Shown here one piece after another: positions 9,991-19,942 of a DNA stretch of 45,394 nt. The stretch is from Ectocarpus siliculosus (Eukaryota > Sar > Phaeophyceae > Ectocarpales > Ectocarpaceae). Below the pieces are notes generated by a model. It was not told the origin of the DNA, did not search any database, and was given only the letters and a program-made list of their open reading frames with translations. The position numbers and the translations under genes are program-made. The stretch is taken from positions 1 to 45,394 of the forward strand of contig FN648480.1 in NCBI GenBank assembly GCA_000310025.1. Direction: 5' to 3'. Each line of letters begins with the position of its first letter. Position 1 is the stretch's first letter.

Positions 9991-10975
9991 ATGTACCGCT
10001 GCCCTGTACAACAGGGCGACCCCAACTGGCCTTGCCCAGGGCCCGACTGCGACGGCGGTCGCCTCAAGCTCATAAACAAGCGCGACGGTAAAGGCAAGTT
10101 TGCCCCTTGCGACCGTACCAACAACCGCGACGCGGACAGTTGTAGCGTATCCTGCACCATCCTCACCCCGTCGACAACGTACCCCAAGCCGTGCCAGCTC
10201 TGCCTCGCCCCGGTGGGAGGTACTCCTTTGCTCGGGATCCCAACCGACCAGGTCAACAGCCGCGGCTACAAAGGTAAAAGAAAGTTCTCTCTTTGATTGT
10301 ATCAAGTAGTTTCCGCCTGATGTGTGCCTGAGTGTTGTTCAGGTGCTGCATGAAGGCCTGGCATGAACTGCATCGCAACCGCAACCGCTAAATCTCTCCA
10401 CAACAACGCCCTTTTTGCTTGCTGTTATTGTCAGAGTGGAATATTATCCACGCGGTGTGGCGTCTTTGCGCTGGTGCGAAGTCTTCGGACGGCAAGAAGT
10501 TCATGCACGTCACCGTCGCCCCCGCCAGCCTTATCGGAGTAAATCATGTGTACACCCGTTTACATCGGAACGTAATTGTGTAGTGACCAGTCGTGTGTGT
10601 GCGTAGTTACCTAGATATGGGTGCGCGCATGCATCCGACTGTTGCTGTAAATTAGTTACCCATATGTCACAAAAATACACCGTGTTCACCGGTCGACGTC
10701 ATAAAAAAATCAGCACTTTTTAGTATGGGGAGACCATGTGACATATGTTCGTTATATTTTCCCCTGTCAGTGCACCGAGTTCAACCGTCGACGTCATAAA
10801 TAACAATATCATTTTTTCTAATGTAAAACCATGTGATTTTTTTTCTTTATAATTTTCCCTGTCACCCATCCGATATCCACTGCAAAGGTGTCCCGACGCA
10901 GCGACTAACGAGGAAGACCTGGCCGACGGGTGCACGGGCGAGATCGTCGAGGACGACCTGATCATCAAGGAATGA
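9991..10975 (+). CDS. Cys-rich putative zinc-binding protein, three-exon model
   Basis: Not recognised. Proposed exons are 9991-10273, 10435-10549 and 10888-10975, joined in phase (donors gtaaaa and gtacac, acceptors tcag and aaag), giving 161 residues. The first exon has paired cysteines typical of small zinc-binding folds (CPVQQGDPNWPCPGPDC, then APC, DSC, SVSC, CQLC). The second carries WNIIHAVWRLCAGAKSS and KKFMHVTVAPASLIG. The third starts CPDAATNEEDL. A TGA at 10973-10975 ends the frame. Coding-like sequence continues beyond it in the same frame (HYQCARRLWDQTINEIL) to a TAA at 11090-11092, so the TGA may be a nonsense mutation or the third exon may be read differently. The third exon is duplicated at 13811-13898 with the same TGA. 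Exon boundaries are inferred from phase and composition only. Confidence 0.35.
10683..10872 (+). repeat. two-copy diverged tandem repeat, about 100 bp
   Basis: Two adjacent diverged copies share GTTCA..CGTCGACGTCATAAA, ACCATGTGA and TTTTCCCCTGTCA/TTTTCCCTGTCA. The second copy contains the left breakpoint of the 910-bp duplication. Confidence 0.5.
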
Positions 10976-11712
10976 GACTCCCCGCCGCTGCACTACCAGT
11001 GCGCCCGCCGCCTGTGGGACCAGACCATCAACGAGATCCTCAACAAGACCGACGAGCACCGCGATCTGGGAACTACCCACGCCGGCCTCTAAAGTAAGAC
11101 GCGTGTGTCCATTTCGTCTCAAGAGATTCAAGGTAGATTGTTGCCACCTGCAACTGACTTTCGCCAACTATCAATAGAGTAAAGATGTCACCCCATGTCT
11201 GACAATCATCGATGTCGGCTGACGCCAATTCATTGGGTAACTCGTTCAGCAGCCGCATCTCACAATCGCCAAACACGATCACATACTGCACGTCACAATC
11301 CACACCCACCCCCAGTGAGAGTAACACTCCCTCGAGGAACGTACAAACAACCCCAAATCGACGAACACCTTCAGCTCGTCGAAATACCCAACGAAGATCG
11401 CTCACCCAACCCCGAACGACGCCAAAAACTCTAACACCACAAACCTGTCCGGATAACGCGCAAGCTGAAATCTTAGCGGAATGTAGACGTCGCAATGCAA
11501 ACAATAACACACCACACGACTCAGACCCTGAACTCGATATGATACGTCAACATTTTAGCCAAATGAGGAATCGTGCATCAAGGTTACCGGCACCCAGTCT
11601 CGACAGCCATCGCGGTGATGCTAATAACCAAATCTGCCTTGGAGTGCAAGACATTGACTCGCAATCATTCGACTTCCCCTCGGCACCTTTGAGCCACAAA
11701 ATATCACATGTT
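10803..11712 (+). repeat. 910-bp direct duplication, copy 1
   Basis: Matches 13726-14635 at a constant offset of 2923 with no length change and no substitution noticed. It covers the third exon of the Cys-rich gene and most of the Ser/Asn-rich ORF. Copy 1 breaks off inside that ORF. Confidence 0.9.
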
Positions 11713-11727
11713 ATCGGCGTATGCTAA
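11212..11727 (+). pseudogene. truncated twin of the Ser/Asn-rich ORF
   Basis: Identical to the ORF at 14135 up to 11712, where the duplication ends. The frame then reads into unrelated DNA and stops within five codons, so the native C terminus is lost. Confidence 0.4.
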
Positions 11728-12403
11728 AGGCAGAATCTGCTGCGGGCAAAACATCGGCGTGTCTCGCAGGGATTTCGTCATGAGGCAACTGCTTGTGCAA
11801 TGATGGCTACACAATGGCGTGTAACAGCCAACATTTGTGACAAACAAATCTACCGACGGTCCGACACCAGAATGTAACAGCCAACAGCGGAGCGGTGAGG
11901 CATAGACTAACAACCTCATCGGTGCGTGTGGGAGTACATCCGAAGTATTTTCTCAAAGGCTTCAGTATTAGTGAGGGTATTGTGGGAAAATATGCAGTAG
12001 ACAACCCTTCAACTGTATGTGAGTGTGCAGCGGGCATCGGTGAAATGACCACACCGCGGTAACAGCCAGAAGGTGTAACCGTAGTCACGGACAACAACAA
12101 GCTGTGCGTGTGTGTTGCCGCAGCTGCCACTACAGATGGAGGGAACTATGGACGGGCTACGTACATATGTATGCCACCAATCATTCATGATGTTTCGTAA
12201 GGTATGACGTACGATGTGAGGACCGGGCAACAGCGGCAGGCCTTTATCAATAGAGCGGCAACATGAAACACCAGATAGCCATGGTTGGTTGTTGTGGGCA
12301 CGCATTCTGTTAGTGTCCGCAGAATACATACTTCAGTATATATGTACACATGTAGATCCGTGCCAAGAAGGGCTTCGATTTTTTTTTTTTTTTTTTCTTT
12401 TTT

Positions 12404-12437
<34 letters not shown>

Positions 12438-12584
12438 CGACGTGCATACAGTACACATGCACCCCCGACATCGAAGTGTGAACCACCAGTATGGTACGAC
12501 CAGACCTTCATCGTAGTCTTCTAAAGAGAAGCGCGTGTAGCTCGTCCTCAGATGCACGAGAGGGCGTGAGGATTCGCACAACCT

Positions 12585-12618
<34 letters not shown>

Positions 12619-12628
12619 GAAATGTGCC

Positions 12629-12662
<34 letters not shown>
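11713..12662. other. non-coding filler with poly-T and (AAC)n tracts
   Basis: No gene seen. Three short copies of GTAACAGCCA lie around 11820-12070. A nearly pure T run of about 60 nt (12379-12437), an AAC trinucleotide run (about 12586-12619) and a second T run (12631-12662) follow. On the minus strand the T runs are poly(A) tracts of the kind left by target-primed retrotransposition. Confidence 0.6.
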
Positions 12663-12663
<1 letters not shown>

Positions 12664-13720
12664 AACACTTTCATCACTTTCAACACTTGGCATATTTTAT
12701 AGAAAAATTGAATATTGAGCAGCGCACCTCTGGTTTTGCGTGCGCTCGAGTCAGCAGATCGATCAGCTCGCGGTCGTCCCTCTCGTGCGGGCTCTCCGCC
12801 CTCCCGCTGCTGTCGCTCGGCCCCCCACTCAGGTCAATCTGTGCTTGCATTCGCTGCGCCAGCTCCGCATCAGATAAGTACGTCGCCGGGGCGGCGGCCG
12901 GGGCGACAGCAGCCGCCGGTGGCGCTGCCGTCGCGGACCGCGCCGCCGAACCTCCGAAGTGAGCAGGCAGAACAACGTCCTCTACTGCTTCCAGCAGCAC
13001 ACAGCCTTCTGACTGCAAGAGGCGGCCATGGCGGAGCGCGAGTTCCACCGTGTACTCGGCCAAGAGCTTCTTCGCCTCGGCCTGGCGATAGGCAACGGAC
13101 TTGTCGCCCGCCCGCGAAGTGGCCACCTTCCTGGCGCGCGCCAAAACTGCCGTGTAGGTCTCCGCCCCGGCAAGGGGCGGCAGCCGAGTGGCCACCTCAC
13201 CCAAACGGAGGACCAACTCCTCCACAGTGCCCTGATCGCAACCGAGCCGGTTGCGGTCGAACACCCGCCCAAGGTCCAGCGTTGCCCCGGCTCCCGGCAC
13301 CAGCGCCGTGTAGCACGGCAGAGCGGTAGGCCGCCGTGGTCGCGTCCACAAACGCGGCCGTCTGGCGGTCGGGCCGGGGAGGCAGCCCAGGTGGAGGCGG
13401 GGAAAGCGGTCCCATCGGCGCGCTGGCAGCCGCTGGGGCCGCGGCAGCCGCCGCCGGGGCAGCAGCCGCTGAGGAAGAAGGCGCCGCCGCTGAGGAAGCC
13501 GTTGTAGGAGAAGCAGCCGCCGAAGCCGCCGCCGTGGCGCGCCGCGTGTTGCGAGGCGGCATGTTACGACTCTCGAATATATCCCTTCTCCTCTATAGCT
13601 CCGGCGTATTTCGGGAGAGAAAAGGGGGACTGAACTAGGTGGGGTCATTTTCCAACATCCTTTCTGGAATATCTGACTCTTCTCGATTTCGTTCCGAAAT
13701 CTAGATGCGTCTCAAATCCG
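12631..13720 (-). mobile_element. poly(A)-tailed insert, probably retrotransposed
   Basis: The minus strand carries an ORF whose stop (12680-12682) is followed after 17 nt by a pure poly(A) of 32 nt (12662-12631). A short 3' trailer ending in poly(A) is the usual mark of a retrotransposed copy. The 5' limit is set only by the start of duplication copy 2 at about 13726. I found no clear flanking target duplication. Confidence 0.5.
12680..13562 (-). pseudogene. Gag/ORF1-like Ala-rich protein with one frame break
   Basis: It starts at ATG 13562 (MPPRNTRRA) and has an Ala/Ser/Pro-rich N terminus of about 60 residues. It then moves into a helical, charged region read in a second frame (LDLGRVFDRNRLGCDQG, TVEELVLRLGEVATRLP, TYTAVLARARKVAT, YRQAEAKKLLAEYTVELAL, LLEAVEDVVLPAHFGG). 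An acidic tail follows with HERDDRELIDLLTRA. The frame changes near 13310-13330 by one base. No catalytic motif is seen. The composition and the poly(A) tail suggest a structural protein of a retroelement, or a processed gene. The family is not recognised. Confidence 0.45.
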
Positions 13721-13725
13721 AGATT

Positions 13726-14635
13726 ACAATATCATTTTTTCTAATGTAAAACCATGTGATTTTTTTTCTTTATAATTTTCCCTGTCACCCATCCGATATC
13801 CACTGCAAAGGTGTCCCGACGCAGCGACTAACGAGGAAGACCTGGCCGACGGGTGCACGGGCGAGATCGTCGAGGACGACCTGATCATCAAGGAATGAGA
13901 CTCCCCGCCGCTGCACTACCAGTGCGCCCGCCGCCTGTGGGACCAGACCATCAACGAGATCCTCAACAAGACCGACGAGCACCGCGATCTGGGAACTACC
14001 CACGCCGGCCTCTAAAGTAAGACGCGTGTGTCCATTTCGTCTCAAGAGATTCAAGGTAGATTGTTGCCACCTGCAACTGACTTTCGCCAACTATCAATAG
14101 AGTAAAGATGTCACCCCATGTCTGACAATCATCGATGTCGGCTGACGCCAATTCATTGGGTAACTCGTTCAGCAGCCGCATCTCACAATCGCCAAACACG
14201 ATCACATACTGCACGTCACAATCCACACCCACCCCCAGTGAGAGTAACACTCCCTCGAGGAACGTACAAACAACCCCAAATCGACGAACACCTTCAGCTC
14301 GTCGAAATACCCAACGAAGATCGCTCACCCAACCCCGAACGACGCCAAAAACTCTAACACCACAAACCTGTCCGGATAACGCGCAAGCTGAAATCTTAGC
14401 GGAATGTAGACGTCGCAATGCAAACAATAACACACCACACGACTCAGACCCTGAACTCGATATGATACGTCAACATTTTAGCCAAATGAGGAATCGTGCA
14501 TCAAGGTTACCGGCACCCAGTCTCGACAGCCATCGCGGTGATGCTAATAACCAAATCTGCCTTGGAGTGCAAGACATTGACTCGCAATCATTCGACTTCC
14601 CCTCGGCACCTTTGAGCCACAAAATATCACATGTT
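13726..14635 (+). repeat. 910-bp direct duplication, copy 2
   Basis: Second copy; it continues into the authentic 3' end of the Ser/Asn-rich ORF and the right end of the element. Its left junction is abrupt, next to the 5' side of the minus-strand Gag-like insert. Confidence 0.9.
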
Positions 14636-14677
14636 CTCACTGCAATGCTCAACTTTGGGAAGAAGAAAAGGGATTAA
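14135..14677 (+). CDS. Ser/Asn/Thr-rich ORF in the 5.2-kb element (complete copy)
   Basis: 180 residues, not recognised. The N-terminal half is low in hydrophobic residues and rich in Ser, Thr, Asn, Pro and Arg. A more structured part follows (AEILAECRRRNANN, ELDMIRQHFSQMRNRASRL, ICLGVQDIDSQSFDF) and a basic end, NFGKKKRD. The truncated twin at 11212-11727 is identical until the duplication breakpoint and then ends in four unrelated residues. It may be an exon of a larger transposon gene. The antisense 145-residue frame over the same DNA looks like a shadow. Confidence 0.4.
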   Translation: MSADANSLGNSFSSRISQSPNTITYCTSQSTPTPSESNTPSRNVQTTPNRRTPSARRNTQRRSLTQPRTTPKTLTPQTCPDNAQAEILAECRRRNANNNTPHDSDPELDMIRQHFSQMRNRASRLPAPSLDSHRGDANNQICLGVQDIDSQSFDFPSAPLSHKISHVLTAMLNFGKKKRD

Positions 14678-14776
14678 ATTGTTGTAACAAAGGCAAGTCG
14701 TGTATCCATCCTCTCCAATCTATCCCCCACCACCTTATGGCGCTGTTTGAAACTACTAAATTCATGAACTTCTGAC

Positions 14777-14817
14777 TAACTTCCACCAATTATTCCATGA
14801 AACGGTGTGATATCACG
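14777..14817 (-). repeat. right terminal inverted repeat of the 5.2-kb element
   Basis: 41 bp; inverted partner at 9635-9675. Flanked outside by atacaacggg, which does not match the left flank, so no target duplication is evident. Confidence 0.8.
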
Positions 14818-17800
14818 ATACAACGGGCTTTTCGGATTTACTGCATTAGGCGCAGGCTGTATTCAAAAAAAGACATGGACTGAACCGCCAGCCCCTTCAA
14901 TGCTCACCTTGCATGGACGTGCTTACCACGGCATATTCGACCTCCAACAACATTATGAGAACTATTCCGTGTCGAAGAAATCATCGCAGCTAAACGAATG
15001 TTTGATGCTGAGATAAACATCCACTTTATTAATGCCTCCACATTACCTCCTCCCCAACAACCTCTTTCTTCTGCTCTAAATTTATATTATACGGTGATGA
15101 CACGTACACGCTCTTACATCCATCTCCCCAATAATTGCATTCTGCCGCCAGCGCAGGCACCCTACCGCCTGCACCATCACCGACATCATCACGGCCATCA
15201 CCGTCACGCTTCAACATTAAGAAGCTCGAGACCTGCGTACAAGGCTGCAAACGAAACCATACCTTCCGCAGTGGTAATCGGCAATAACCACCAGGGCCGT
15301 AAGGGGCAACGATGACCCGAGGCGGGAGGCGTCAACTCTCTCACCGTCAACTAGCGGCAACGCCGTCAAACGACTGCGTGCGGTGTTTGTTCTTACTTTG
15401 TCTGAATGTTGTAGGTGTTCGGCTCCTTTCACATTGTGAGGGATACCGCATATCGGCGTCATAAGAGGGGGACATTAGAGAAGGGCGCGACATTAGACTG
15501 GAGAAGTTAGAATATGACCATTCGAGCGGGACGACACCGAAAAAGTTAGAATGATAGCTCCAGAACATTAGAGGGGGATATTAGAGAAAGGCGCGACACT
15601 GAAGAAATTTGAATATGAGAGTTAGGCGGCAACACACCAGTACCATCAACTATCGGCAATACCGTCGAACAGTTGCAGTGTTCGTTCTTTCTTTGGTTCC
15701 TTTGGGGAGGATATTGGCCACAGCAAAGCCACTTAGAGAACGTTGCCTGAGAGTGTTACTACGTTCTTACCGCGCAAGAATAGGGAGGCGACCGTAGCTT
15801 ACATCTCCTTTTCATCCGCACCGGGCGAAGCTAGACAAAAAATCACGTACACGCGACTCTTTTGACTTCATGTTACACCGGGAACGGCACATTTATTTCT
15901 CGAATACAACGCGAACATGTTCACACATTTCATTCGGTCACCCTGCGGCTTCATGCCCTTGGTATGCTGTGCACAGCCTTCACACCTTCCCTTCAAGCCT
16001 ACTACTGAGGACGAGGGTGCCTCTGCGCCCGAAGTCCGGAGCCCTTGTATATATAACATGATTCTTGGTTCAGATCAGGCTCTCTGAACATCCAGTCACG
16101 TTAAGCCCTGCGGCTGGGGGCCTTGAATTCAGGAGTTCTGGGTGCCTAGTGACCGGGTCGCGTGGTACATGCGAACTCGATACTTTGTGTTGTTCTAGTC
16201 GTCGTGTTTCACCTTCGAACGGGAAACTTGTAAGTCGGATGAGTTAATCCTTTGTGTGGTAGTTTCGGTTCTGGTTCTGATCTGAAGTCCTGAGTTGAGC
16301 CACTCTTGGAGGTGTGTTGCTAGCTTCATGCGCACAAGAAGTGAGATGGTTTATTCAGCGTTGTTTGAGATGCCTGGGGACGACGGGGGCGTCGAGGTTT
16401 CAGAAGGAGGTTGGGGTGCGATCCTTTGCTGGAGATTATTATGCGTATCGTGTCATGTCTTGATAGGACATGCAGCTTTTGAGAAGTCGATATTCGCTTG
16501 CTGCCCCGTGGAGTTGAGACTGGTTTCTCGGAGAATGACAGGAAACAACCTTATACGCATACGTCTTGTTGTTTTTCTGGCGAGGGAGGGCGGCTGTGTT
16601 GAGGGAGCATTTAATGGAATGGTACATTTATGATTTGTGTGTGAGGTCCGTCCCGGATGGATTCTACCATCTTTGTTGGACGTTCCTGTTGCAGTTCAGG
16701 TTGTGCCGTCACGCTCTTCTTGAGATGGAATTGGAGTTAAACGGGACGCTGTTGCTTTTTTTCGCTCGAGGAGGACGGTACGTGGCATATTCTGGCAGGG
16801 TATGGTTGAGTACTTCATGCTTCAGAATTATTGTTGGAGTTGGTTAGTATTGTGGTCGGAATTGGGTTCGTGATTTCGTGGGAACTGTCAATGTCTTGAC
16901 GCGTGTGGTTTGAGAATTGGATGGAATAATCGTTGTGTGTTATCGTGATGCTGATGAATATTGGTTTGGGTTGGTTTTATTGATAATTTGGTATTTTTGC
17001 GAATCGAGAACTTGTCGGAAAACGTTATGATGTGCTCGTTGATAAATATGGGAATATGCCACTGTTGGGGTGGTGTCTTCGGCTTCCACGAGGAATTTTC
17101 AGGAAAGGTGAATTTCTTGAGTTTTGCGACCACAGGATAGAGGAGGACAATGTGGAAGGTAGTATGTTGCCGCGTTACCTGGCAAGGTGTAGGGTTCCCA
17201 ATATCGAACTATCTCGCACCAAGCGGGTGCACTCGATCTATGTAGCTATGTTAGAGTGAGGTACAGAACCTGGCCCGTTCATATTGTGCGTGAATCTCTT
17301 GCATGACACTTTCTTCTCCCCCTCTCTTCTGTTCTGGCGGTAGGGTTGGTTCGGTTGGCGCGGCGGTTGGATTGGTTCGGGTGGATAGCCAAAGGTAGTC
17401 TTCATGTCTCGCCCCATACTCTCGCCGTCTGGTTGACTGTCGGAGTCCACTCGACATCGCAGACACAGAAATACAATCGTGGATCTGGGTACGCGCGAGA
17501 TTGTCGGGCACTGTGTGCTTGAGCACCATCAATTTTGGTGTGGTGTTGGTGAAAATAAAGCTGCCACTAAGACACGAATCAGTCCGCAGCATACACTTGG
17601 CCTAGATGGATGCCCAATGTAGGCAAAGTGGTCGGGGGAGGATATTTTGCAACCAATCGTTTATTGTTGTGTGTGGGTGCGTGTGGAGATGTTGAGCGGA
17701 CAAAATCTTGAACATAGAAGTCCATGCAGTGTCTTTTCTAAAAGAGCCTACGATTTAGGCTCGACTCAAACCCGTCGTAAGTCCGTGAAAGGGTGCAACA

Positions 17801-18479
17801 GAACCAGAATGAACACTGTTCCAAGACACGCTTCCTTGCCATCCCCTCGCTACATCCCTGTGGGTGGGTACCGCGGTCCTCAGTAGGGAAATGGAAACTA
17901 ACGCTGCAAACTGATGAGGCAACGTGGCGGACTGACGCGAGCAGGCAGACCACTTACTTGGACATGCTGAGACGACACACACCGATGTCGCCAAGTACAT
18001 GTCCCTACACGTTCTTTTAGAATGGACCACTTGGAACAACTGCGAGATGCCGTCGACGGGTTCCAAACGGTGGTCAAGTGGCGTTCGTGCATTGGACGTT
18101 GCCACCTTCCTTTGTCATCTAAACGAAAAGGCGGTAAATATTTCAAACCATCCACGAGCATCCTCAACACAGGGCTACACGCGCACACCGACACGGACAT
18201 ATGCGAATACCCCGACAAACCCGCCGCCGACTTCCCTGCCGCAGCAAGAACCATTCAGAAGAACCGCAGAGTTTGTTAGACCAATTAATGGCCAAGCATT
18301 TGATGCACCCCTGGTACAGATACCGCCCGCATGTCAGATTTGGAATCGTTAGCTTCATGAGCATGGGTAGCATACTTCGTTTCGAAAATCGTCTGTACGT
18401 TCCCCCTGTCTCATGGGATGTTGTAGGCTACATTGTATTGGGGGGCGCAACCTGTTTTTCGCTGTGTCAAGCCGGGCTA
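14818..18479. other. intergenic, simple and diverged repeats, no gene seen
   Basis: No supported gene in 3.6 kb. There is a CATCAC-type simple repeat around 15170-15210. A diverged duplication of about 150 bp (about 15340-15430 and 15640-15710) shares CGGCAA(C/T)(G/A)CCGTC, with a doubled ggggacattagaga(a)gggcgcgaca motif between (15466-15600). Open frames up to about 110 codons lack domain-like composition or codon bias. Confidence 0.5.
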
Positions 18480-19180
18480 TTTTCCCGTCCAGCTAGGTGG
18501 CCTCGTCAACGAACATGGCGACCTCACGCGGGAGATCACAACTACTGGAGCAGTCGGCGTGCTTCAGGAGATATGGCCGGGAGCTCTTCGACAGGCCGAA
18601 AGCACCGTTTTTTTTAAGACCCGAGACCCGCCCGCTCCAGGCGGACTCCATTGAGGCAATACTGTACGGTTGAATGACATGGGCCCCACGTCGCGAGCAC
18701 CACTGGCTGTTGCGGCCGATGCGTCACCGGCTTCTCTTGCGCATTATGGGGTACCAGCGTAAGAAGGGCATCCACCGGCAACTCTCCTACGCCTAGACTC
18801 TGAAGAGGGTCGGGTACCAGACCGTGGAAGCAGCTGTTCGGCAACGGCGCTACTGTTCGCGGGAGCATTGGCAATTGGCAAGGCAGCCAGACGGGCGACT
18901 CCCGAAACGGCTGTTTTTGGCGAACTATTGGGGGGGGGGGGGGGACCCAGGAAGGGTTGCCCGGAGCAGGACTGGCGGACGTGCCTTCAGGACGGCTTCA
19001 AGGCGTTCAGGGCTACGCACGGATCGACTGACGACGAGCCATGTGTTTTCGGAGTGCCGCAATTTGTTTGGACGGAAGCAGCGAAGGCGGAGCGGGGTGT
19101 ACCATGGCATACGGGGGTCGTACTGGAGGGAGCTGGGAGGTTCGTGACACCTGGCGCAAGGATGAAAAGGAGCATATTGC
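18480..19180 (+). pseudogene. C-terminal fragment of a LINE-type reverse transcriptase
   Basis: A decayed remnant that has to be read in several frames. In order it shows LGGLVNEHGDLTREI, then CFRRYGRELFDRPKAPF, an ALLYG-like block (EAILYG followed by a stop and MTWAPRREHHWLLR), HRLLLRIMGYQRKKGIHRQL, VEAAVRQRRYCSREHWQLAR, QPDGRLPKRLF, and finally a distal block FKAFRATHGSTDDEPCVFG ending near GVPWHTGVVL. This order is the thumb and tail region of non-LTR retrotransposon reverse transcriptases common in stramenopile genomes. In-frame stops (near 18670 and 18796) and a frame change over the G12 run at 18932-18943 show it is dead. The catalytic core upstream is missing. Confidence 0.65.
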
Positions 19181-19942
19181 CGACGACAAGCACATGGCGA
19201 CCAGCAACAGTAAACATAGTCGATGGGAACAACCAAGGGGCGAGAGGGGGCAGCAGACAGGCGAAACAGCGAGGGAAGAAAAGAAACGAGAAGAGGTAGA
19301 ACGAGTGAAGCAATATAGGCCAGATTGATTTCCTTCGCAACCCCCCCCCCCCCTGGACCATTCCATCACCCCCCCACGAGTGATGACATGCCTTTGCTGG
19401 TGCCGGTGGCTCTGATTGTGTTTGTATTTTTCCTCCAGTTCTTTTTCGGTTCCTTTTGCTTTTGCCCTGTTCTAACGTGGCAGGAACGAACTGAGCGCAC
19501 GGCGAAATCTCTCTCTTTGGTGCGCATCAGTCCACCGCATGGATTTTCTGTTCATCAAGAACCACCAAGTTCCCTCACACGAAACCGATCGACAGGTTGC
19601 ACAATCCGAAGCCCCGAAGAATTTCGGGAGATGAGCCTTTAATACTGGGAGCTCTTCCCACCAAGTCCAACATACACTAGCCTCACGTATGTGAACAACG
19701 CCAGACGGCAACAGTCGCCCTGTTCCATCCCAGTCCTCGAACAACTAAACCAATGAAATTCAGGCACAGTTTGTTCCGCATTCGCTGCGCATGAACAACA
19801 GCCCGTGAGAGTATCACATACCAGAAACGCTTTGCCGCCCCGGTTCTCTACTGCATGCAGCCGACCAGGGCTACGTTTGGCAAGTTGACGGCCTGAAAGC
19901 TTCCGCACGTAAAGCAGCTCCTTCCACTGTAGCTTTGACATT
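19181..19942. other. intergenic between LINE fragment and BTB gene, no gene seen
   Basis: It holds a C-rich run (19342-19353) and a purine-rich stretch (19240-19310). Because the BTB gene is on the minus strand, the part next to 19943 is its 3' flank. Confidence 0.5.

Larger units (their letters stand above)
9635..14817. mobile_element. unclassified 5.2-kb element with 41-bp terminal inverted repeats
   Basis: The ends 9635-9675 and 14777-14817 are inverted copies with a single mismatch. Each outer end begins CGTGATATCACACCGTTTC, itself partly palindromic (GTGATATCAC). Inside both ends are further copies of GGAAGTTAG/TCAGAAG, and at the left end a roughly 97-bp tandem duplication (about 9690-9850) carrying gcagagtgaatgaaagagtg twice. 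Contents: a Cys-rich spliced gene, a Ser/Asn-rich ORF, a 910-bp direct duplication, poly-T and (AAC)n tracts, and a nested Gag-like ORF on the minus strand. I see no flanking target duplication and no recognised transposase, so calling it a DNA transposon is inference. It could be a composite bounded by two copies of a small element. Confidence 0.6.

Noticed and set aside
11073-11510. 145-codon minus-strand frame, also present at 13996-14433
   Set aside because: It is antisense to the Ser/Asn-rich ORF, and its recurrence is explained by the 910-bp duplication.
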